This document shows positions 9,455-18,321 of a stretch of DNA of 64,000 bases, one piece after another; positions within the stretch are counted from its first letter, which is position 1; each line of letters begins with the position of its first letter. The stretch is from Paenibacillus aceti. GTDB lineage: Bacteria; Bacillota; Bacilli; Paenibacillales; Paenibacillaceae. Position numbers and translations under genes: made by a program. The stretch lies in the NCBI RefSeq assembly GCF_003614185.1, contig NZ_KZ987724.1, forward strand, positions 1,711,346 through 1,775,345, read 5' to 3'. The notes below the pieces were generated by a model, which saw only the letters and a program-made list of their open reading frames with translations, ran no database searches and was not told the DNA's origin.

Positions 9455-9638
9455 CTAACGAAACTACTAATCGTTATTTCATCAAAAACAACGCTATTTC
9501 AAATCTAACGAAACTCCATATCGTTATTTGAGCGAAATCCCCCCATAACACCCCAAATCAGCTGCAATAGCGATACCCAGTTTCGTTAAAATCTACAGAA
9601 GTCCATTTGCCCCTAAATAACGATACCACGTTTCGTTA
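9455..9638. repeat. TAACGAAAC cluster B (forward-forward-reverse-reverse)
   Basis: Same architecture as cluster A: forward copies at 9455-9479 and 9505-9530 (CTAACGAAACTCCATATC), inverted copies at about 9565-9588 and 9614-9638 (ACGATACCACGTTTCGTTAG). Located in the gltD-topB gap (9296-9657), which otherwise holds only the terminator hairpin. Confidence 0.82.
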
Positions 9639-9657
9639 GCGCTTAAAGCGATTAAAA

Positions 9658-11148
9658 TCAAGGAAGCAGCGAGCTTCCCGTCAACAAATACTTATCGACT
9701 TCTCTGGCGGCATCGCGGCCCTCCTGAATCGCCCAGACGACCAGGCTCTGACCCCGGCGCATGTCACCGGCGGTGAATACTTTGTCAACACTAGTGCTAT
9801 ATTGGCCGTAGCGCGCTTTGACATTGCTGCGTCGGTCCGTCTCTAGCCCCAACTCATCGATTAGCGTCGCCTCCGGGCCATCAAACCCGATGGCGATCAG
9901 CGCCAGCTGAGCCGGGAATACCCGCTCCGTTCCGGGAACAGGCTCATAGCTTTTGCGGCCTGCTGCATCCACCGAACGCTGGATCTGGACCGTATGCAGC
10001 TCTTGCAGATTCCCCTGCTCATCACCGACGAACCTTGTCGTCATGATCGAGAACTCCCGTGGATCATGACCATACAGCGCTTTGGCTTCCTGCTGAGCAT
10101 AATCAAGCGTGTAGACATTCGGGAATTGCGGCCACGGATTGACTAGCGAATCGCGCTCCAGCGGAGCCTTGGCATGGGTGCCAAATTGCGTAATGCTACG
10201 GCAGCCGTGACGCAGCGCAGTAGCGACACAGTCCGAGCCGGTATCACCGCCGCCGATCACGATCACATCCTTACCTGCCGCTGAAATATATTGCCCATCC
10301 CGCAGCCCCGAATCCAGATAGCTCTTGATCGTGCCGTTCAGATAAGGCATCGCATAATGCACTCCCTGCAAATGACTGCCTTCAATCTCGAACTGACGCG
10401 GCTTGGTCGCCCCGCCGCACAGAACGACGGCATCATATTGCTCGACCAGCTGCTGCGCCATGATATCCTTACCGATCTCCGTACTCGTTACGAACTTCAC
10501 GCCTTCTGCCGCGAGCAAATCAACACGGCGCTGCACGACCGCTTTATCCAGCTTCATCGTCGGAATCCCGTACATCAGCAGACCGCCGATCCGATCCGAG
10601 CGCTCATACACGGTAACTTCATGTCCCGCCTTATTCAATTGCGCTGCACAGGCGAGCCCGGCCGGGCCAGAGCCGACAACAGCAACTCTACGGCCTGTGC
10701 GCCGCGCAGGCGGCTCCGGGACGATCCAGCCCTCGTCGAAGCCCCTGTCAACGATCGCTTGCTCGATCGTCTTGATCGTCACCGGCTGGCCGATGAGGCC
10801 CACCGTACAAGAGCCCTCGCAAGGAGCCGGACAGACTCGTCCGGTGAACTCCGGGAAATTATTCGTTCTGTGCAAGCGGTCCAGCGCTTCTCTCCATAAG
10901 CCGCGGTAGACGAGATGATTCCATTCGGGGATCAAGTTATGAAGCGGACAGCCCGACGTGCCCCCACTCATCTCCATCCCTGTATGACAATAAGGAGTTC
11001 CGCAATCCATACAACGGGCTCCCTGCCTCTGCAATTCCTGATCCGTCAAGTGCTTGTGGAACTCCTGCCAGTCCTGCACCCGCTCCAGCGGACTGCGATC
11101 TCCTGGTAGCTGACGGGTAAACTCCATAAATCCAGTTGGTGTAGACAT
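9658..11148 (-). CDS. gltD: Glutamate synthase, small (NADPH) subunit
   Basis: 496-aa FAD/iron-sulfur subunit that passes electrons from NADPH to the large GOGAT subunit to make glutamate. Near the N-terminus two cysteine clusters fit [4Fe-4S] ligation (CMDCGTPYCHTG and CPAPCEGSC). A FAD dinucleotide fold follows (VAVVGSGPAGLACA), then the NADPH fold (VIVIGGGDTGSDC) and a terminal FAD contact (VFTAGDMRRGQSLVVWAI). Start at ATG 11148 after GGGGGAAA; an in-frame codon at 11181 lacks a site. The large subunit gltB, usually adjacent, is not in this window, so gltD may be separate here or act with another partner. Confidence 0.93.
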   Translation of the reverse strand: MSTPTGFMEFTRQLPGDRSPLERVQDWQEFHKHLTDQELQRQGARCMDCGTPYCHTGMEMSGGTSGCPLHNLIPEWNHLVYRGLWREALDRLHRTNNFPEFTGRVCPAPCEGSCTVGLIGQPVTIKTIEQAIVDRGFDEGWIVPEPPARRTGRRVAVVGSGPAGLACAAQLNKAGHEVTVYERSDRIGGLLMYGIPTMKLDKAVVQRRVDLLAAEGVKFVTSTEIGKDIMAQQLVEQYDAVVLCGGATKPRQFEIEGSHLQGVHYAMPYLNGTIKSYLDSGLRDGQYISAAGKDVIVIGGGDTGSDCVATALRHGCRSITQFGTHAKAPLERDSLVNPWPQFPNVYTLDYAQQEAKALYGHDPREFSIMTTRFVGDEQGNLQELHTVQIQRSVDAAGRKSYEPVPGTERVFPAQLALIAIGFDGPEATLIDELGLETDRRSNVKARYGQYSTSVDKVFTAGDMRRGQSLVVWAIQEGRDAAREVDKYLLTGSSLLP

Positions 11149-11183
11149 TTTATTTCCCCCATCCGTTGCCAACAAGAGCATTC

Positions 11184-11207
11184 AAGCCGGATCGGCTGAT
11201 CCGGCTT
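11184..11207. other. Perfect 10-bp inverted repeat upstream of gltD
   Basis: AAGCCGGATC, loop GGCT, GATCCGGCTT, about 36 bp upstream of the gltD ATG. It lacks a U-run in either direction, so it is either an operator or a 5' UTR hairpin of the gltD mRNA. Confidence 0.55.
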
Positions 11208-11324
11208 GTCTATGCGGTGCATATCCACAATGCGACCGCTTAGCGAACCCTCCCGTTTTTGTGTAACTTGATGTTAGCACTCCGGGGGAACGTTATTAAT
11301 GGATTTATAAATTGATATTTTGTA

Positions 11325-11825
11325 CTATTCTGCACTCGGATGTTGTCTTACATAGGTCATAAACCGATAGTGATAAGGGTTCTTCTCATCACGAATCCCT
11401 TCCGTCTCCTGCTCCAGCCGGAACTGGCTCCAGTCGATCTCCGGGAAGTACGTATCCCCTTCGATCTCCTCATCGATCTTCGTGACATGCAGGCGGTCCG
11501 CATAAGGAATCAGCAGCTTATAGATCCCGGCTCCGCCGATTACCATCAATTCCTCGCCAGCCGCAAGAGCTAATACTTGCTCCTCCGAGTGCACCACTTC
11601 CGCGCCCTCAGCATGATACCCGCGATCATTCGTCATGACGATATTGCGGCGATTAGGCAGCGGACGACTGCGCATGGACTCCCAGGTTTTACGGCCCATT
11701 AGCACGGTCTTTCCGGTCGTCTGCGCTTTGAAGAAGGCCATATCCGCCGGCAGGCGCCAAGGCAGATCATTGTTGCGGCCGATCACTCCGTTCCTGGCCA
11801 TGGCCCAAATGAATGTCATTCCCAT
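11325..11825 (-). CDS. folA: Dihydrofolate reductase
   Basis: 166-aa NADPH-dependent enzyme reducing dihydrofolate to tetrahydrofolate. Visible landmarks: FIWAMARNGVIGRNNDLPW at the start, the acidic-site region LPADMAFFK, the NADPH motif VLMGRKTWESM, and VIGGAGIY. Length is normal. GGAG lies 7 nt before ATG 11825. It is 74 bp downstream of thyA on the same strand; ThyA makes the dihydrofolate that FolA recycles, and thyA-folA is a classic operon. Confidence 0.96.
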   Translation of the reverse strand: MGMTFIWAMARNGVIGRNNDLPWRLPADMAFFKAQTTGKTVLMGRKTWESMRSRPLPNRRNIVMTNDRGYHAEGAEVVHSEEQVLALAAGEELMVIGGAGIYKLLIPYADRLHVTKIDEEIEGDTYFPEIDWSQFRLEQETEGIRDEKNPYHYRFMTYVRQHPSAE

Positions 11826-11899
11826 AGAGCTTCTCCACCTTCCTGGAATTCGTTAGTTATCTTTTCGCTCCTAAGACTAGTCTGTTATTCTGCCCAATT

Positions 11900-12694
11900 T
11901 CATATCGCTACAGGGGCTTTAATTCCAGGGTGATGCTGGTATCCGACGAACTCGAAATCGTCATAGACATAATCGAAGATCGAATCCGGCTTGCGCTTGA
12001 TCACAAGCTGCGGCAAAGGATATGGCTCCCGCTGCAATTGCGTATTCACTTGCTCCAGATGATTCTTGTATATATGCACATCCCCACCGGACCAGATGAA
12101 CTCACCAACCTCAAGACCGCATTGCTGGGCTACCATATGAGTCAACAGAGCGTAGCTGGCGATATTGAACGGCAGACCAAGGAAGGTATCGACCGATCGC
12201 ATCGTCAGCATGCAGGACAGCTTCCCGTCAGCCACATAGAACTGGAATACGAAATGGCAAGGCGGCAGCTTCATCTCATCAATCTCCGCTACATTCCACG
12301 CGCTGACCAGATGCCGACGTGAATCCGGATTATTCTTGATCGAGTCAATCACTCTCGAAATCTGATCGATCCTTCTCCCATCCGGCGTTGGCCAGGAACG
12401 CCATTGCGAGCCGTATACAGGACCTAAATCCCCGTTCTCATCCGCCCATTCATCCCAAATCGTAACTCCATTTTCCTTCAAGTATTTTATATTAGTGTCC
12501 CCTCTCAGGAACCAGAGCAGCTCGTGAATCACCGACTTCAGGTGAATACGCTTAGTCGTCATCAGCGGGAAGCCTTCACTCAGATCAAAACGCAATTGTC
12601 TGCCGAATACCGAATAGGTGCCTGTGCCTGTCCGGTCTTCTTTCTCTGTTCCATGGTCCAATACATCCTGCAATAAGTTCAAATAGTTCTTCAT
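11900..12694 (-). CDS. thyA: Thymidylate synthase
   Basis: 264-aa enzyme that methylates dUMP to dTMP using methylenetetrahydrofolate. The catalytic cysteine is in [12 protein letters not shown] near residue 146. Other family motifs: [11 protein letters not shown] at the N-terminus, [28 protein letters not shown], and the C-terminal PVAI that closes over the active site. Length and ends match ThyA exactly. First gene of the thyA-folA pair. Confidence 0.97.
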   Translation of the reverse strand: MKNYLNLLQDVLDHGTEKEDRTGTGTYSVFGRQLRFDLSEGFPLMTTKRIHLKSVIHELLWFLRGDTNIKYLKENGVTIWDEWADENGDLGPVYGSQWRSWPTPDGRRIDQISRVIDSIKNNPDSRRHLVSAWNVAEIDEMKLPPCHFVFQFYVADGKLSCMLTMRSVDTFLGLPFNIASYALLTHMVAQQCGLEVGEFIWSGGDVHIYKNHLEQVNTQLQREPYPLPQLVIKRKPDSIFDYVYDDFEFVGYQHHPGIKAPVAI

Positions 12695-12801
12695 CTATCA
12701 AACACCTCAATCACTTGTTTAAAATGGCATGTCCTAACCATTATAGCAGACTGTTTTGTACAATGGAGCAGAATATAAATCCGACTTAGCAGCGAGCGGC
12801 A

Positions 12802-13392
12802 TCACAGGCGAATATGCTTAATCGTAATCAGCTTACGGTCGAGCGACCTCCTGAAGCGACTTCTCGTATCAGGCGGCAGCGTAATCCCACAGATAGAAGC
12901 GATGCGCTCCACGACCTCATCCACATGCATATTATCAGTCTGTATCTGCTCTGCAAAGGTCGGCTCAGACAGGCTGGCAAGGCAACGGTCTATCTGCTGA
13001 ATCGGCCAGGAATCCGCCCTTTCCCCTCGACTTCTAAGGCGCTTGAACAGAGTTTCCCTGGAGGCAAGTAAGGTCACATGCTTCACTTCAATCCCTTCCC
13101 CCCTGAGCCTGCCAACTATTTCTGCAAAATATGAAAAATCAGTTATCGTCATCGGCACAATCACTGTCCCGTCATATTCCTCGCTTAAATGCTTCAGCAT
13201 CATATAATTGATCTGCCTCCACATCGGGTAATCCTGAAAATCTGCTAGATGTATAGATTTAGGCAGCTGTTTTCTAATGAAGAAGCCAGTATTCTCGGGA
13301 TCATACACGATGGAATTCAAGATTCTTCCCTGTAATTCATATGCGGTTGTCGTCTTTCCTGAACCGAAGGCTCCATTAATCCACAGAATCAT
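12802..13392 (-). CDS. Small P-loop ATPase/kinase
   Basis: 196-aa cytoplasmic P-loop protein. The N-terminus MILWINGAFGSGKTTTAYEL has a complete Walker A (GAFGSGKTT) directly after the start, as in nucleoside/chloramphenicol-phosphotransferase-like or AAA-17 kinases. The ATG at 13392 is chosen because the P-loop of this family begins within about 10 residues of the start; extending to 13455 adds an unconserved tail. The substrate is unknown. It is co-directional with uppP but separated from it by a terminator. Confidence 0.75.
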   Translation of the reverse strand: MILWINGAFGSGKTTTAYELQGRILNSIVYDPENTGFFIRKQLPKSIHLADFQDYPMWRQINYMMLKHLSEEYDGTVIVPMTITDFSYFAEIVGRLRGEGIEVKHVTLLASRETLFKRLRSRGERADSWPIQQIDRCLASLSEPTFAEQIQTDNMHVDEVVERIASICGITLPPDTRSRFRRSLDRKLITIKHIRL

Positions 13393-13455
13393 GTTCCACC
13401 ATCCTGACCTTATTTTGTTAATTATGAGGAATCGCCCGTCGTCTAGGCCATCCAC

Positions 13456-13503
13456 ATAAAAAACGAAACCCGAGCCGAAAAAGTTTCTCTTTCGACCCGG
13501 GTT
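13456..13503 (-). terminator. Rho-independent terminator of uppP
   Basis: Minus-strand hairpin AACCCGGGTCGAAA / TTTTTCGGCTCGGGTT followed by TCGTTTTTT, about 20 nt after the uppP stop. Confidence 0.9.
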
Positions 13504-13523
13504 CTATGCTTCAAGCTCAAGAT

Positions 13524-14387
13524 TCAGTTCGTGGAAAAGATTCCCGCGATCCCTGCTACAAGCACGAAAATAGCGAAAATCATACGGTAGATCGCAAACA
13601 CCTTCATCGGCTTCTTCTGTAAATAAGAGATAAATTTCTTAATTACGGCCAGCGCCACAACGAAGGAAACGACAAAGCCGATAATGAGCGAAATGATCTC
13701 AGTGCTCGTCAGGCTCGTCAACCCGCCAATCTTCAAAATCTTCAGTAGACTCATACCGACCATCACCGGAATGGCCAGGAAGAAGGAAAATTCCGCAGCC
13801 GCGACCGTAGACAACCCTGCGACCCAGCCGCCGATGATCGTCGATGCAGAACGGGACATGCCCGGAATGATCGCCAGACACTGGAAAGCACCGATAATGA
13901 TCGCTTGCTTCACCGTCACATTAAGCTCATCACCGCCCACTCCCGGCGTGCCATTGTTACGGAATCTCGATTCGGCATACATCATCCAAATCCCGCCAAA
14001 GAACAGAGTAATGGCAACTACCACCGGCGTGAATAAGTATTTATCCGACAAGTCATTTAACAGGATACCGAATACCCCGCCTGGAATGCAGGCGATAGCC
14101 AGCATCAGCCAGAACCTGAACCCGGACCGTTCAAACCCGACCTTCCGCGGGAAGAAGTTCACCAGGGTGTCCTTGATTTTGGCCCAATAGAGGAAAATAA
14201 CCGCCAGAATTGCGCCGAGCTGAATGACGTAAGTATACATTTCTACAAAGGAGGGAGTCGTACCCTCAAAGCCCATCAGGTTCTCGAAGATAACAAGGTG
14301 ACCTGTGGAGGATACCGGCAAGAACTCGGTAATCCCTTCTACAATGCCTAGAATAATCGATTTCAAAAAGTCCAAAATATTGTCCAT
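13524..14387 (-). CDS. uppP: Undecaprenyl-diphosphatase
   Basis: 287-aa integral membrane phosphatase that recycles undecaprenyl-PP to the monophosphate lipid carrier for cell-wall synthesis; overexpression gives bacitracin resistance. The signature EGITEFLPVSSTGH is at residues 17-30 and the second motif PGMSRSASTI lies near 170. About eight hydrophobic helices. Length is typical of the BacA/UppP family. Single-gene unit with its own terminator. Confidence 0.96.
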   Translation of the reverse strand: MDNILDFLKSIILGIVEGITEFLPVSSTGHLVIFENLMGFEGTTPSFVEMYTYVIQLGAILAVIFLYWAKIKDTLVNFFPRKVGFERSGFRFWLMLAIACIPGGVFGILLNDLSDKYLFTPVVVAITLFFGGIWMMYAESRFRNNGTPGVGGDELNVTVKQAIIIGAFQCLAIIPGMSRSASTIIGGWVAGLSTVAAAEFSFFLAIPVMVGMSLLKILKIGGLTSLTSTEIISLIIGFVVSFVVALAVIKKFISYLQKKPMKVFAIYRMIFAIFVLVAGIAGIFSTN

Positions 14388-14573
14388 TTCCTGCCTATTC
14401 TCCTTTTCAACACGTTCGTTCTCATCCTATTAACAAATTTGGCACGTTTCAACTTTACCAGTTCACTGTATAAGAAATCAAGCATTGTCTATGATCTGCT
14501 ATTCTGGCGTGTCGATCGCTTCTATATATACCTCCACCAAATCTATATGCGGGCTTGGCTAGGAAATATGAAA

Positions 14574-14602
14574 TTGACTTATATATCTATATATCGTAAT
14601 AT
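14574..14602 (+). promoter_or_regulatory. sigma-A-type promoter of the arsR-CoADR operon
   Basis: -35 TTGACT (14574-14579), 17-bp spacer, -10 TAATAT (14597-14602). The -10 sits in the centre of the 20-bp palindrome. Confidence 0.75.
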
Positions 14603-14610
14603 TACGATAT
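14591..14610. promoter_or_regulatory. ArsR operator: perfect 20-bp palindrome
   Basis: ATATCGTAATATTACGATAT is perfectly self-complementary and overlaps the -10 box of the operon promoter, as expected for autorepression by the ArsR protein encoded next. Confidence 0.8.
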
Positions 14611-14645
14611 AACGAAATAGATTGAGGATCGAGGTGTTATTCCCT

Positions 14646-14936
14646 GTGGACAACAATTTCAAAGCCTATCATCAGGCAGCGGAAATATTGAAGGCCCTGG
14701 CGCATCCTGTAAGGCTCTGTATCATCCGGGGACTGATGGAGAAGAAGCAGTGCAATGTTTCTTATATGCAGGAATGCCTGGATCTGCCGCAATCGACGGT
14801 ATCCCAGCATTTGCAGAAGCTGCGCAGCGCCGGGATCGTTGAAGCGGAGCGCAACGGACTGGAGATTCACTACCGAATCGTTGATGAGAAAATTCAACAG
14901 CTGATCACTGTATTATTCAAGGAGGAACAAGTATGA
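14646..14936 (+). CDS. ArsR/SmtB-family repressor (probably thiol/sulfide-responsive)
   Basis: 96-aa winged-helix dimeric repressor. The GTG at 14646 is preferred because GAGGTG lies 9 nt upstream; a TTG at 14622 would add eight residues without a site. ALAHPVRLCIIRGL is followed by the recognition helix DLPQSTVSQHLQKLRSAGIV. Three cysteines are present (C25, C36, C44); C36 and C44 sit where ArsR has its ligand cysteines, so a metal or persulfide signal is plausible. It overlaps the next gene by ATGA. Because that gene combines sulfur-handling domains, a sulfide or polysulfide response is the best guess. Confidence 0.88.
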   Translation: MDNNFKAYHQAAEILKALAHPVRLCIIRGLMEKKQCNVSYMQECLDLPQSTVSQHLQKLRSAGIVEAERNGLEIHYRIVDEKIQQLITVLFKEEQV

Positions 14937-17452
14937 GTAGAAAAGTATTAATCGTCGGCGGTGTCGCCGGAGGAGCAACAACTGCAGCCCGCCTGCGGAG
15001 ACTCGATGAGGATGCGCATATCGTCATGTTCGAACGGGATGCCTATATCTCCTTCGCCAATTGCGGACTGCCTTATTATATCGGGGACTCCATCAAGGAG
15101 CGCTCCAAGCTGCTGGTGCAGACACCGGAGGCCATGTACCAACGCTTTAATATCGATATCCGTACGGAGAGTGAAGTGGTAGAGCTGCGCCCGGACACCC
15201 AAACAGTGCTCGTCCGCAGCAAGGAACGCGGCGAATACGAGGAGAGCTATGATGCGTTAATCCTCTCCCCGGGTGCCAGACCGATCCGCCCGAATCTGCC
15301 GGGGATTGACAGCCCGCGTGTCCATACTCTGCGCAATATCCCCGATACAGACCGCATCAAGGCGCGCGTCGTCCAAGAGAAGGTTCAATCGGCGATCGTC
15401 ATCGGCGGTGGCTTCATCGGCATAGAGATGGCTGAGAACCTACGTGATATCGGACTGGATGTGACCCTGATTGAAGGCGGGCCGCAAATTCTTGCTCCAT
15501 TCGATCCGGAGATGTCAGCCGAGCTAGCTAAAGAACTGGAGGAGCAAGGCGTGAAGCTGCTCATGTCCCAGACGGTGACCTCCTTCCAGGACGTAGACAA
15601 CCGTATCATGGTACAGACCGCAAGCGGCGATGCATTAACCAGCGATATCGTCATTCTCGCCATCGGCGTTGCACCGGACACTGCCTTCCTGAAGGACAGC
15701 GGACTGGAGCTTGGGCCGCGCGGCCATATCATTGTCGACGATCATCTGAAGACCAATCTGGATCAAGTGTATGCTGTCGGAGACGCGGTTGAAGTCGTGG
15801 ATTTCGTGAATGGGAGCAAAACGGCGATTCCACTGGCTGGACCGGCGAATAAGCAAGGGCGTATTGCTGCGGACAATGTCTGCGGTCTTAGCACGAGTTA
15901 TAAGGGTTCACAGGGCACTTCCATCATCAAAGTATTCGGCCTGACGGGTGCGGCAACGGGCAATAACGAGAAAATTTTGCAGCGACTGGGATTACCCTAC
16001 CACGTATCCTATATTCATCCGAATTCCCACGCCGCATATTATCCGGGCGCTACCCCGCTATCATTGAAGCTGTTATTCGATGATCAAGGAAAAGTGCTCG
16101 GCGCCCAAGCTGTCGGCTATGACGGTGTCGACAAGCGTATTGACGACATCGCAACCGTCATCCGCTTCCGCGGTAATGTCACGGATCTGACAGAGCTGGA
16201 GCTGGCCTACGCCCCTCCCTACTCCTCAGCGAAGGACCCGGTTAATATGGCCGGCTATACCGCCGAGAATATTCTCAGCGGCCGAACCCATGTGTTCACC
16301 GCACATCAATTAGAGATGCGGGATCAGGCGAGTACGATCCTCGTTGATGTCCGCTCTGAAATCGAGCATGCTAATGGCCATATTCCTGATTCTCTGAACA
16401 TTCCTGTCGATGAATTACGCAGCCGACTTGGTGAATTGGATTCCTCGAAGGAGATCTGGGTATACTGCCAGGTCGGGTTAAGAGGGTACACCGCTAGCCG
16501 TATTTTGCAGCAGAAGGGCTATAAGGTTCGCAATCTGAGCGGCGGCTACAAGACATATCAAATGGCAAATTATAAGCCTGGTAAAATAATCGACACCCCC
16601 AAGCAGCCACCAGTCAAGACGGAAGAAGCCAAGCGGGAGGGAACTGAAGCTAAAGCGCAGATCGCTTCTGCTGCTGAACCTGTGATTCAAGCGACAGCCG
16701 AGCTGGACGCCTGCGGACTATGCTGCCCGGGACCGTTAATTCAGTTGAAGCGCAAGATGGATGAGCTGAATGATGGCGAGATCCTGCATGTGAAGGCGAC
16801 GGATGCCGGCTTCTATGAAGACGTTCAAGCCTGGGTCAAAATGTCCGGGAACCAAATCAGACAGGTTAGCAAAAATCCGAATGGTACAGTGGAAGCCTAT
16901 GTGGAGAAGGGGGCTCCTGCTATTGGCGAGGCTGCTGTCTCCGTCCCGGCGCAAGCCTCCACTTCCCCCACATCTGCATCTGCTGAGGGAAGCTCGATGA
17001 TCGTCTTCAGCGGCGATCTGGATAAGGCGATCGCTTCGTTCATTATCGCTAACGGAGCCGCTGCGAGCGGGAAGAAAGTGACGATGTTCTTCACCTTTTG
17101 GGGATTGAACGTCATCCGCAAGCCAGAGAAGGTCGCGGTCTCCAAGAATATGATCGGTCGCATGTTCGGCGCGATGATGCCGCGCGGCAGTAAGAAGCTG
17201 TCCCTATCCAGAATGAACATGATGGGGATGGGCGCGAAGATGATCCGCTCCGTGATGAACAATAACAATGTCTCCTCCCTGGAAGAATTGATTCAATCGG
17301 CGATTCAGCAAGGCGTTGAGATCGTAGCCTGTCAAATGTCGATGGACGTGATGGGCATCAAGCAGGAGGAGCTGATCGACGGCGTTAAAGTCGCTGGCGT
17401 TGGCTACTATCTCGGCAAAGCCGATCAATCGGGCATCAATTTATTTATATAA
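14933..17452 (+). CDS. CoA-disulfide reductase with rhodanese, TusA and DsrE domains
   Basis: 839-aa multidomain sulfur-transfer flavoprotein. Residues 1-445: pyridine-nucleotide-disulfide oxidoreductase with FAD motif VGGVAGGATTAAR and redox Cys44 in SFANCGLPYY, as in CoADR/NPSR. About 455-550: rhodanese with catalytic Cys in YCQVGLRGY. About 600-665: TusA/SirA-like domain with CGLCCPGPLIQLK. About 685-839: DsrE/DsrF-like domain with a cysteine in VACQMSMDVMGI. This chain suggests NAD(P)H reduction of CoA- or protein-bound persulfides with sulfur relayed between domains. The ArsR repressor is coupled upstream and a terminator follows. Confidence 0.92.
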   Translation: MSRKVLIVGGVAGGATTAARLRRLDEDAHIVMFERDAYISFANCGLPYYIGDSIKERSKLLVQTPEAMYQRFNIDIRTESEVVELRPDTQTVLVRSKERGEYEESYDALILSPGARPIRPNLPGIDSPRVHTLRNIPDTDRIKARVVQEKVQSAIVIGGGFIGIEMAENLRDIGLDVTLIEGGPQILAPFDPEMSAELAKELEEQGVKLLMSQTVTSFQDVDNRIMVQTASGDALTSDIVILAIGVAPDTAFLKDSGLELGPRGHIIVDDHLKTNLDQVYAVGDAVEVVDFVNGSKTAIPLAGPANKQGRIAADNVCGLSTSYKGSQGTSIIKVFGLTGAATGNNEKILQRLGLPYHVSYIHPNSHAAYYPGATPLSLKLLFDDQGKVLGAQAVGYDGVDKRIDDIATVIRFRGNVTDLTELELAYAPPYSSAKDPVNMAGYTAENILSGRTHVFTAHQLEMRDQASTILVDVRSEIEHANGHIPDSLNIPVDELRSRLGELDSSKEIWVYCQVGLRGYTASRILQQKGYKVRNLSGGYKTYQMANYKPGKIIDTPKQPPVKTEEAKREGTEAKAQIASAAEPVIQATAELDACGLCCPGPLIQLKRKMDELNDGEILHVKATDAGFYEDVQAWVKMSGNQIRQVSKNPNGTVEAYVEKGAPAIGEAAVSVPAQASTSPTSASAEGSSMIVFSGDLDKAIASFIIANGAAASGKKVTMFFTFWGLNVIRKPEKVAVSKNMIGRMFGAMMPRGSKKLSLSRMNMMGMGAKMIRSVMNNNNVSSLEELIQSAIQQGVEIVACQMSMDVMGIKQEELIDGVKVAGVGYYLGKADQSGINLFI

Positions 17453-17461
17453 AATCAAGCA

Positions 17462-17508
17462 AAAGGCTATCCCGGTCTTTCCTAGTGAAAGTGGGATAGC
17501 CTCTTTGC
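17462..17508 (+). terminator. Rho-independent terminator
   Basis: AGGCTATCCC ... GGGATAGCCT with an inner CTTTC/GAAAG stem, then CTCTTTGCT, right after the sulfur-reductase gene. Confidence 0.85.
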
Positions 17509-17643
17509 TATAATCCAACTTATGTAAATCTTGCTCGACTCACAGCATAGTTATTTATCTTCAAGATAGGCAAATGTCGTGAGCACTCTGGGTCAACATC
17601 CATAGACTATAGTTGAGACCATCCCTGAGTAAGGAGGATAGCT

Positions 17644-17913
17644 ATGGATTATCAACAAATTTGCTGGAACTGTATGAATAAATATGTTGGCATTACGACG
17701 AATGACGGGCAGAATTATGACGGCTTCATCGCCCATGTCGATAATGACTTCGTCACTCTGGCCATACCAACCGATGAGATGATGGCGGGGATGCCCGCGA
17801 ATAAACGACAGTTCGGATTCCATCCCGGCTTCTTCCCGCGGCGTCGCTTCTTCCGCAGACGGATACCGTTTTACGCTATTAACAGTATATTTCTGCTCCC
17901 CTTCTTCTTATAG
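17644..17913 (+). CDS. Small LSm-like (DUF2642-type) protein
   Basis: 89 aa, with AAGGAGG about 8 nt before the ATG. The middle (CMNKYVGITTNDGQNYDGFIAHVDNDFVTLAIP) looks like a small beta-barrel of the LSm/DUF2642 kind: a strand, a turn with DG, then strands ending in hydrophobics. The C-terminus is unusual: an arginine/phenylalanine-rich stretch (PRRRFFRRR) followed by a hydrophobic tail that could associate with membrane or spore-coat material. DUF2642 proteins in Bacillota are often spore-associated, but the role is unknown. Compare the second such gene at 62368. Confidence 0.65.
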   Translation: MDYQQICWNCMNKYVGITTNDGQNYDGFIAHVDNDFVTLAIPTDEMMAGMPANKRQFGFHPGFFPRRRFFRRRIPFYAINSIFLLPFFL

Positions 17914-18008
17914 AGAAAGTTGTAAGGATAAGACTGTATGTGTGGCCCTGATTAAGGGATGTGGAATTTCCATATCCCTTTCTTGTAAGTCTAGCGGCCA
18001 GCCAACGA

Positions 18009-18254
18009 TTAACGCAGTGGCTTCTTTAAGGAATACAGTTCCTCCTCGATCGATGCCCATTTTTGCTCCACAGCTTGCCGTGCATCCTCTACCGCCTTGT
18101 TATAGACATAGGGCGCCAGTTCTTTGAGCATGAAATCGAGCAACTGCTCCGCCGCGATATCCCCGATGCTCTCCGAACGCTCTAGCTCAAAATACTCCTT
18201 CACCCGCTCCACAATCTCCTGCTTCTGCTCTCTTGGCAGCTTAATCGGTATCAT
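18009..18254 (-). CDS. DUF2164 family protein
   Basis: 81-aa soluble, highly charged helical protein; IPIKLPREQKQEIVERVKEYFELERSESIGDIAAEQLLDFMLKEL matches the DUF2164 family as I recall it. Function unknown. A purine-rich GAGAGGAGAAG lies before the ATG. Probably the last gene of the P-loop-kinase / Gfo-Idh unit, following two tiny frames. Confidence 0.8.
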   Translation of the reverse strand: MIPIKLPREQKQEIVERVKEYFELERSESIGDIAAEQLLDFMLKELAPYVYNKAVEDARQAVEQKWASIEEELYSLKKPLR

Positions 18255-18258
18255 AATG

Positions 18259-18306
18259 CTACTTCTCCTCTCCCATGTTTAATGCTTCAATAACTGACTG
18301 ATTCAT
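18259..18306 (-). CDS. Possible 15-aa leader ORF before DUF2164
   Basis: ATG after GGCGGAG reads MNQSVIEALNMGEEK and stops TAG five bases before the DUF2164 ATG. It overlaps that gene's ribosome binding site and lies in the same frame as the small ORF at 18322-18372, separated from it by one amber codon plus five sense codons. It may couple translation or be chance. Confidence 0.3.
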   Translation of the reverse strand: MNQSVIEALNMGEEK

Positions 18307-18321
18307 TTCTCCGCCTCTGAG

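Noticed and set aside
6139-9638. Possible CRISPR arrays in repeat clusters
   Set aside because: Copies alternate in orientation, differ in sequence, and no cas gene is present.
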